NCBI GenBank assembly: GCA_022925895.1
Contig: JAKSYS010000296.1
Location: 1 to 64,000 of the forward strand
DNA: 64,000 nt
Direction: 5' to 3'
DNA from: Fragilaria crotonensis
Lineage: Eukaryota > Bacillariophyta > Fragilariophyceae > Fragilariales > Fragilariaceae
Part shown: positions 59,371-64,000 of the stretch, piece by piece
How the letters are laid out: each line of letters starts with the position of its first letter
Numbering within the stretch: position 1 is the stretch's first letter
Made by a program: the position numbers and the translations under genes
The notes under the pieces: generated by a model
The model's database searches: none
The model's input: the letters and a program-made list of their open reading frames with translations, nothing else
What the model was told of the DNA's origin: nothing

Positions 59371-61221
59371 TCAATCATTCGTCGCTACTCGTGCGCGTAC
59401 AGTTCGTTCCAAAAACTCACGAAGGCGATCTTCAGCCTCCTTAGCATCTTCTGCGTCTCTCATAGCTCGTGCAAACTCTGCGTCTTTTAAATCCCACTGA
59501 GCGCAGCCATGCTCATACTTAGCTACAAGGTCCTCCATTGTGGACTTCGAACTTTTCGCAATTTTGTCCAGCTCACGTTCGTCGTCCAATCTATGACCAG
59601 ATTCTCCATGTGGTTCGTCGATATCGTCAGCGCTATCCTTAGAAGACGAAAGATCAACATCTTCTGCCGAAAGCAACGATGATGATGATGTCAATGATTG
59701 CTCCTCGCCCTTTCCAGAGACTGAGTCCGCCCCATGGTCTGACGAAAAGTACGCTTCTAGGACAACTTCTGGCAACAAGCTGTTGTCTTGCTGGTACGCG
59801 TCTTTTGTCTCCTCGACGACGACGAGCGCAAGTGACACAGTATTCTCGGCAATTGATATTCCCTTCTCCACCTGCCGAATGATATCACTAATGCAGGCAA
59901 CAAGGGGACCAGAAATTGTCTTCCATTTGAGCTGCATAACGCCTTCCGCGAACGTGTCGCAGCATTCTAGCATCGCAACAATAAGCTTTTCCAAGTTCAA
60001 CGTCTCGAGTTGTAGAACTTTCCGAGTTATCTCGCCTGAAGATTCGCGCATACCCAACTCTTCCTGCAGGGCTTGAATGGCAAGTTCGATCAGTTGAGTA
60101 AGTTCAGTCGACTCCCCTCTAGCGGCCTTCTTTTCCAAGCGACCAACTTGCTTCTGACTGACAGACTCCGTGAGGGATAGCTCAACTTTCAAAAGAGCCC
60201 ATTCTGACTCAGTTTTGGACAGGTGTTGACGCAGCATCTCGTATTGTTCCTCGAATTCGTGTTTGATAGCCTTCAGACGAACAGCAGACGCCACGATATC
60301 TTTCTTCACTGAATAAGTGATAGATTTTCGTTCTGTCGAATCCATGTTCTTAATCCTTTTTAGCAGCCGGATCTGGCTTGAAATTTCATTCTCCTTATGA
60401 TTCAACTTGTTGAGTCGTTCTTGAAGCTCATCGGCGTCGTCTTGGAGGGAGCCCTCGCCATCTAGCTTCTCCTCTTCAAGTTCCTCGGCATCGTGTTTTC
60501 TCGGGCTCTCCCGGTTTTTCTTCTCCCCTTGTTTGCGCGCATGGTATATCTCATCCTCAAGATTGTCAATGATCTTTTCTTGCTCTTCATATGCTAGCTG
60601 CAGGGCAATGACCTGTTCTTCCTTGAACTTGAGATTTGTCTCTTGTTGGTGAATCAACCTTTTATTCTCTTCCTGAACTTCATGCAACCTTTGCATCAAT
60701 ATCGCCTCCGTTTCTATCTGAGAATCTGGGTCGACTTTGGGTTGAGGCTGGAGAAGGCTTGGCCTCCGGAACGAGCTTCGTTCCCCCATTTTCATTGCAG
60801 CAAGACTAAATCCGTTTGGCCGTGCGGAATCTTCTTCATCGGAATTCTCGTCACCATCCTCTACTGATTTAGAGCGTCGTTTCGGCAGTGGTTGTGGGTC
60901 CATCTCTTCGTTGCCGTCAGCTAGGAAGCCACCACCAAGCACTGCCAACGACCATCGTCGATGAGCTCGTCCTCGTCTCCCATGCGTTTCCATTTTCCTG
61001 ATTCTCGACATTCTGCCAAAGTCTTCCTCTGTTTTCAACTCATCGAGTTCGGCGTCTATTTCTTCTATTCGCATTTGTTTAATTTCATTCTCCTCTTCAA
61101 GTCGAGCAATTTCTTCGCGATATTCAGCCAGCGCTTCTTGTGTTTCCAATCGCAAGGACTGGATCGCTTTCTGCATCTGAAGGCCATCGTCATTCGCGAA
61201 ACGAGAATGCGGCACAGACAT
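59371..61221 (-). CDS. long coiled-coil protein
   Basis: 616 residues from the ATG at 61221 (MSVPHSRFAND); the frame is open upstream to 61341 but with a non-ATG first codon. Three coiled-coil blocks: about residues 15-70 (LRLETQEALAEYREEIARLE), 165-290 (TNLKFKEEQVIALQLAYEEQ, IIDNLEDEIYHARKQ, LQERLNKLNHKENEI) and 300-400 (KDIVASAVRLKAIKHEFEEQ, SEWALLKVELSLTES). They are separated by basic/Ser and acidic linkers (PLPKRRSKSVEDGDENSDEE). The tail holds an acidic Ser-rich linker and a final helix (YEHGCAQWDLKDAEFARAMR). No motor or other catalytic domain is visible. It may be a cytoskeletal or scaffold protein; the family is not recognised. A microtubule-associated role is only a guess. Confidence 0.7.
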   Translation of the reverse strand: MSVPHSRFANDDGLQMQKAIQSLRLETQEALAEYREEIARLEEENEIKQMRIEEIDAELDELKTEEDFGRMSRIRKMETHGRRGRAHRRWSLAVLGGGFLADGNEEMDPQPLPKRRSKSVEDGDENSDEEDSARPNGFSLAAMKMGERSSFRRPSLLQPQPKVDPDSQIETEAILMQRLHEVQEENKRLIHQQETNLKFKEEQVIALQLAYEEQEKIIDNLEDEIYHARKQGEKKNRESPRKHDAEELEEEKLDGEGSLQDDADELQERLNKLNHKENEISSQIRLLKRIKNMDSTERKSITYSVKKDIVASAVRLKAIKHEFEEQYEMLRQHLSKTESEWALLKVELSLTESVSQKQVGRLEKKAARGESTELTQLIELAIQALQEELGMRESSGEITRKVLQLETLNLEKLIVAMLECCDTFAEGVMQLKWKTISGPLVACISDIIRQVEKGISIAENTVSLALVVVEETKDAYQQDNSLLPEVVLEAYFSSDHGADSVSGKGEEQSLTSSSSLLSAEDVDLSSSKDSADDIDEPHGESGHRLDDERELDKIAKSSKSTMEDLVAKYEHGCAQWDLKDAEFARAMRDAEDAKEAEDRLREFLERTVRARVATND

Positions 61222-62382
61222 CTTCACCAATGTTGATTTTCGACCAGGCACTAGTAGTAGGGAAGGGATCTCTTTATCGACGGGGTTGCAGCATATTGTT
61301 CTTTCTCCTGTGTTGTTGACAAGTGATGTTCCGAGCAGCACATAAAAAATCTCATGTGCTTCTTATTGATATAGCAACAGTAGCTACTAGTAGCTACCGG
61401 TACTTGTGACTTGTGATTGCGTGATGCCGTGATGCCGCATTTTTTTCTCGTAGTTTTCATCCACTTTAAAGTTGGCTCCAAAAATTCTTCATTTTCGTTT
61501 TTAACCCCTTCCCTTTTATGCAGGTGTTTAGGGGTTGGCGGTCGGCAGTATCATGTTTGCGTCGGAATGATGCCCTACATATGGTAAAGTGCTGGGGTGG
61601 CAAGTACAGTGACAAGATACTAGTGTTCTTGTCCATGTTCTTGCTCCTGTGTACCTCGAAAGGGAGTTACTTTTCTAGCATATATAGGCTAATGATTCTG
61701 ATCGTGTCGGTGGGTACTTCTATAGTTAGTACTAGCTACATTGCTATAGTGGCTTCTCTCCTGCTGACTGGAGGCAATGGGTTCCAAGCTGGCGGGTGCA
61801 CCGGCAAGTAACCCAACCAGCCTTCCACATTCTAGACCGAGGCTCCTTCCATACAGAGATGTTGAAACACTTGTTCAGAAGTGCCTGCCTGCTCCTCGTG
61901 ATGCATGCCAGAACCATTTTGATGATGGTATCTTCAGCTTAGGCGTGATACTGATGTGGCATGATATTCTACATCCAAATAAGAGCTGCAATGTGATCGA
62001 AACATGAGGCTTTTAGGCGAGACCAAGTGTTGCAGTTGCATCATTTGCGCCAGAAGTGACTGGCACTGAATAGGCGTCGTCGTGTCGTGGCTGAGAAAGC
62101 TCCATCGTCCCACTATTACGCATATGTTCCTATGGAACCGCAAATAATTCTCATTACCTCATACCAGATGACTAGACAGCTCTTACCATGCTGTTTGCTG
62201 AGGCCTACGTCGTCATTGACTATCTGTCAGCACTCAGCACTCACCACAAACAAACTTGTCCCTAATCACTCATTTTGAAATGACGAGCTAGTACTAAATG
62301 CTGAAAACTTTCTCTCTGGGAAGGCACACGTTTGTTTTACGCAAGGAGTATATTGATATGCCCTCGGTACCCTCCCCCCATC
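61222..62382. other. intergenic region
   Basis: No gene can be supported. CAGCACT is repeated in tandem at 62228-62241 and a CTTGTGA pair lies near 61403. A plus-strand frame at 61777-62007 has protein-like texture (DVETLVQKCLPAPRDACQ) but no recognisable domain. Confidence 0.4.
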
Positions 62383-63353
62383 TCAATATTTATGGATCTC
62401 GCCGCATTTATGCTGATGCAACAGTGTCCAACCCTCGTTTTCGATTCCCACCTGAAAGGCCGGCACTTTTTCACGAAAGGTCTTCTTTGCCAATTCTGGG
62501 ATGAGGACAATGCGACTTCTAGAAGCCTTGCTAAAGCAAGAAATCTGGCGGTCTCGACGTTGCCGACGGGAGCCGATCTCTCCATACGCAGTTACCAACT
62601 TTTCAAAGTTGATTTGGCCTGGCTTTTGATTCAACCTCACACTGTTAGAATAATCCAAGCAATCACCCAGTGGAGAGTTCAGAAAATTTTCATCGGTGTG
62701 GGCCAATCCAAATCCATGACCGATTTCGTGGCACATCGCATACTGCTTGTCAAGATCACTTGTATAGTTAGTCAGGAAAAATTCATTCACCTTGACGACA
62801 CTGCTGACGATTGTATTTGCAGATGTCAAGATGAGTTCGTTGATCCCGCGCCAGCCAGTGTCCCCAGAGTTGCCGTTGCATACCTTCATCACCCCGTCAA
62901 CTTGGTCGCATGATGACTCGGGAGTGGTTTGGGTAGTGGATAGGTTCAACGCATCGGGTGTTCCAGAATTCCAATCACTGATTGCTTGTGCGAAAAACCG
63001 TTGCCATGTGTCGTCCAGTGCGTTAAATACGTCCAATGTGATTCCTCCTTTTCCAGTGGTTTCCACCCATCGAAGGACAGTTCCATTGATGTCTACTCTG
63101 CCGGCAAACGGATCTGTACCTATGATGTCCATAAATCCATCTGTGAATGGACCAGAGGTGACGTTAACGTGGGGTTCGGGAATATCCGTGCTATTTTGTG
63201 TAGGCTCCAAACATCGTCAGTGTTTGGAGTACCAGGCGGAGGTGCATTTCCAGAAGCCACTTGCTTGGATAAGTATCCAAAGTAAAGGCCGAGCCCAAGA
63301 CCCGCAGCGATGATGACCACTGTAGCTGCCAAGAGGCAGAAAAGCTTTCTCAT
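62383..63353 (-). CDS. membrane-anchored metzincin-like metalloprotease
   Basis: About 323 residues. The N-terminus MRKLFCLLAATVVIIAAGLG (ATG at 63353) is a signal anchor. The zinc site HEIGHGFGLAHTDENF has the full metzincin pattern HExxHxxGxxH. The Met-turn, usually CMDY in this diatom group, reads CLDYSNS, with Leu in place of Met. Upstream is a substrate-cleft-like stretch (WQRFFAQAISDWNSGTPDAL, two Cys in SCDQVDGVMKVC); the tail contains EGWTLLHQHKCGE. The frame changes once at AAA 63209-63211 (plus strand); one extra T on the coding strand joins DDVLEPTQNSTD, so a consensus slip is likely. Close to the M8 protease in kind, not in sequence. Small metzincins of this sort are common in diatoms (recollection). 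Confidence 0.8.
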
Positions 63354-64000
63354 GATTATTGTTCAATGTTATGAAATATTGTATGTCCGAGGGGTTGTTG
63401 ATGTAACAGTTGAGACGGGGTGGGGAGGATGTTCGTGTCAAAGAGAAGCACGAAAGCACGAGTGTGGGCTCAAGTTCGCGCTTGCGTGTGCAAGTCAGGT
63501 ACAAGTGCATGTTGCATGTTGTTTACATAAAATATTTATGTCATGTATAGTGCTACACTGTGTAGGGGGTCTACCTACTACTGCGTGTATATTTCTCGCA
63601 AACATTGTTAAAACAACAGTGCGTTAGTCATTATTTACCGGCAGGCCCGACTCGCTACTACTAGAGTGGTCCTGAGTGCTGAGCAGGCCTACATGTACAC
63701 AGTACGTATGATAAAATTAAAAAAACCACAATCTATTTAACGTGCTACCGCTATGCCCGAGAAAAAAGCATTCGGACTACAGACCATTCGGGCCATTAGG
63801 ACCGAAATCAATTTCTGGTTATGAGTCCATTTTTATATAAAAATTTACCTGGCGCGCTCTGAAGGTGGCGTGGCGTGCTCGTCTTAGCGATACTCTTATA
63901 AAAAAGACGGTACGATAAAGTCTTCGTATGTCCCAGAACTTTTACTTAACCCTAATGACTTTTTCTTACGCAATATTAAATAACATTATTTAATATTAAC
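63354..64000. other. right edge of window, gene-free
   Basis: No gene seen. A perfect inverted repeat of 12 bases (AATATTAAATAA and its complement) with a two-base spacer lies at 63972-63997, near the window end. The tract from 63700 is rich in A/T runs (TTTTTATATAAAAATTT at about 63830). Confidence 0.45.

Noticed and set aside
63945-63960. TTAACCCTAATG resembles 1.5 telomere repeats and might be a telomerase RNA template near a TERT-carrying window
   Set aside because: A nine-base match to some phase of the telomere repeat is expected by chance several times in 64 kb on two strands, and no supporting RNA structure or promoter could be shown.

Overview
The window looks like nuclear DNA of a pennate diatom, possibly a raphid species. 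The evidence is a mitochondrial triosephosphate isomerase-glyceraldehyde-3-phosphate dehydrogenase fusion (a stramenopile hallmark), a plastid-type signal peptide ending before Phe on a carotenoid-oxygenase homologue, small GT-AG introns of about 60-210 bases, tightly packed genes on both strands, and a membrane-anchored leucine-rich-repeat protein of the sort expanded in benthic diatoms. Species assignment is inference.

Layout. 0-7.7 kb is gene-poor: a TIR-bounded element at 1259-1905, a 66-base minisatellite at 2036-2425, one TPR-like gene at 3106-3765 and a decayed repeat array at about 5840-6260. 7.7-18.1 kb holds TPI-GAPDH (+), SEC31 (-), intron-split histone H3 (+) and telomerase reverse transcriptase (-). 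18.3-21.5 kb holds three consecutive genes (methyltransferase, aldo/keto reductase, ELO elongase), each broken several times. 23.5-34.8 kb holds a carotenoid-oxygenase-like gene without the family's iron ligands, a secreted Pro/Ser-repeat protein, an M1 aminopeptidase of LTA4H type with a C-terminal membrane segment, a phosphopantetheinyl transferase, a gene-poor gap with decayed coding relics, and a PPR protein. 35.9-42.6 kb holds an OCRL-type inositol 5-phosphatase, an Atg22-like transporter, a JmjC/cupin protein and a twin CX9C protein. 44.5-54.5 kb holds a membrane LRR protein, a Rossmann-fold protein, ISWI ATPase, TrmO and a CRT-like transporter. 55.4-63.4 kb holds a GPI-type leishmanolysin (M8), a mariner-type MITE, a coiled-coil protein and a membrane-anchored metzincin.

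There are no operons; neighbours are mostly convergent or divergent pairs with short gaps. Functional themes are housekeeping: chromatin and telomeres (H3, TERT, ISWI), secretion and membranes (SEC31, OCRL, ELO, CRT, Atg22), energy metabolism (TPI-GAPDH) and extracellular proteolysis or surface proteins (M8, metzincin, LRR, Pro/Ser repeat).

Two window-wide patterns stand out. First, ten otherwise convincing genes are interrupted by changes of one or two bases, most of them next to short homopolymers, which points to consensus error more than to gene death; the 18.3-21.5 kb block is the densest. Second, intergenic DNA is sprinkled with tandem repeats whose period is exactly seven bases, and with clusters of short GTAC-containing palindromes.

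All gene calls come from reading translations and splice sites by eye; no alignment or database search was run.
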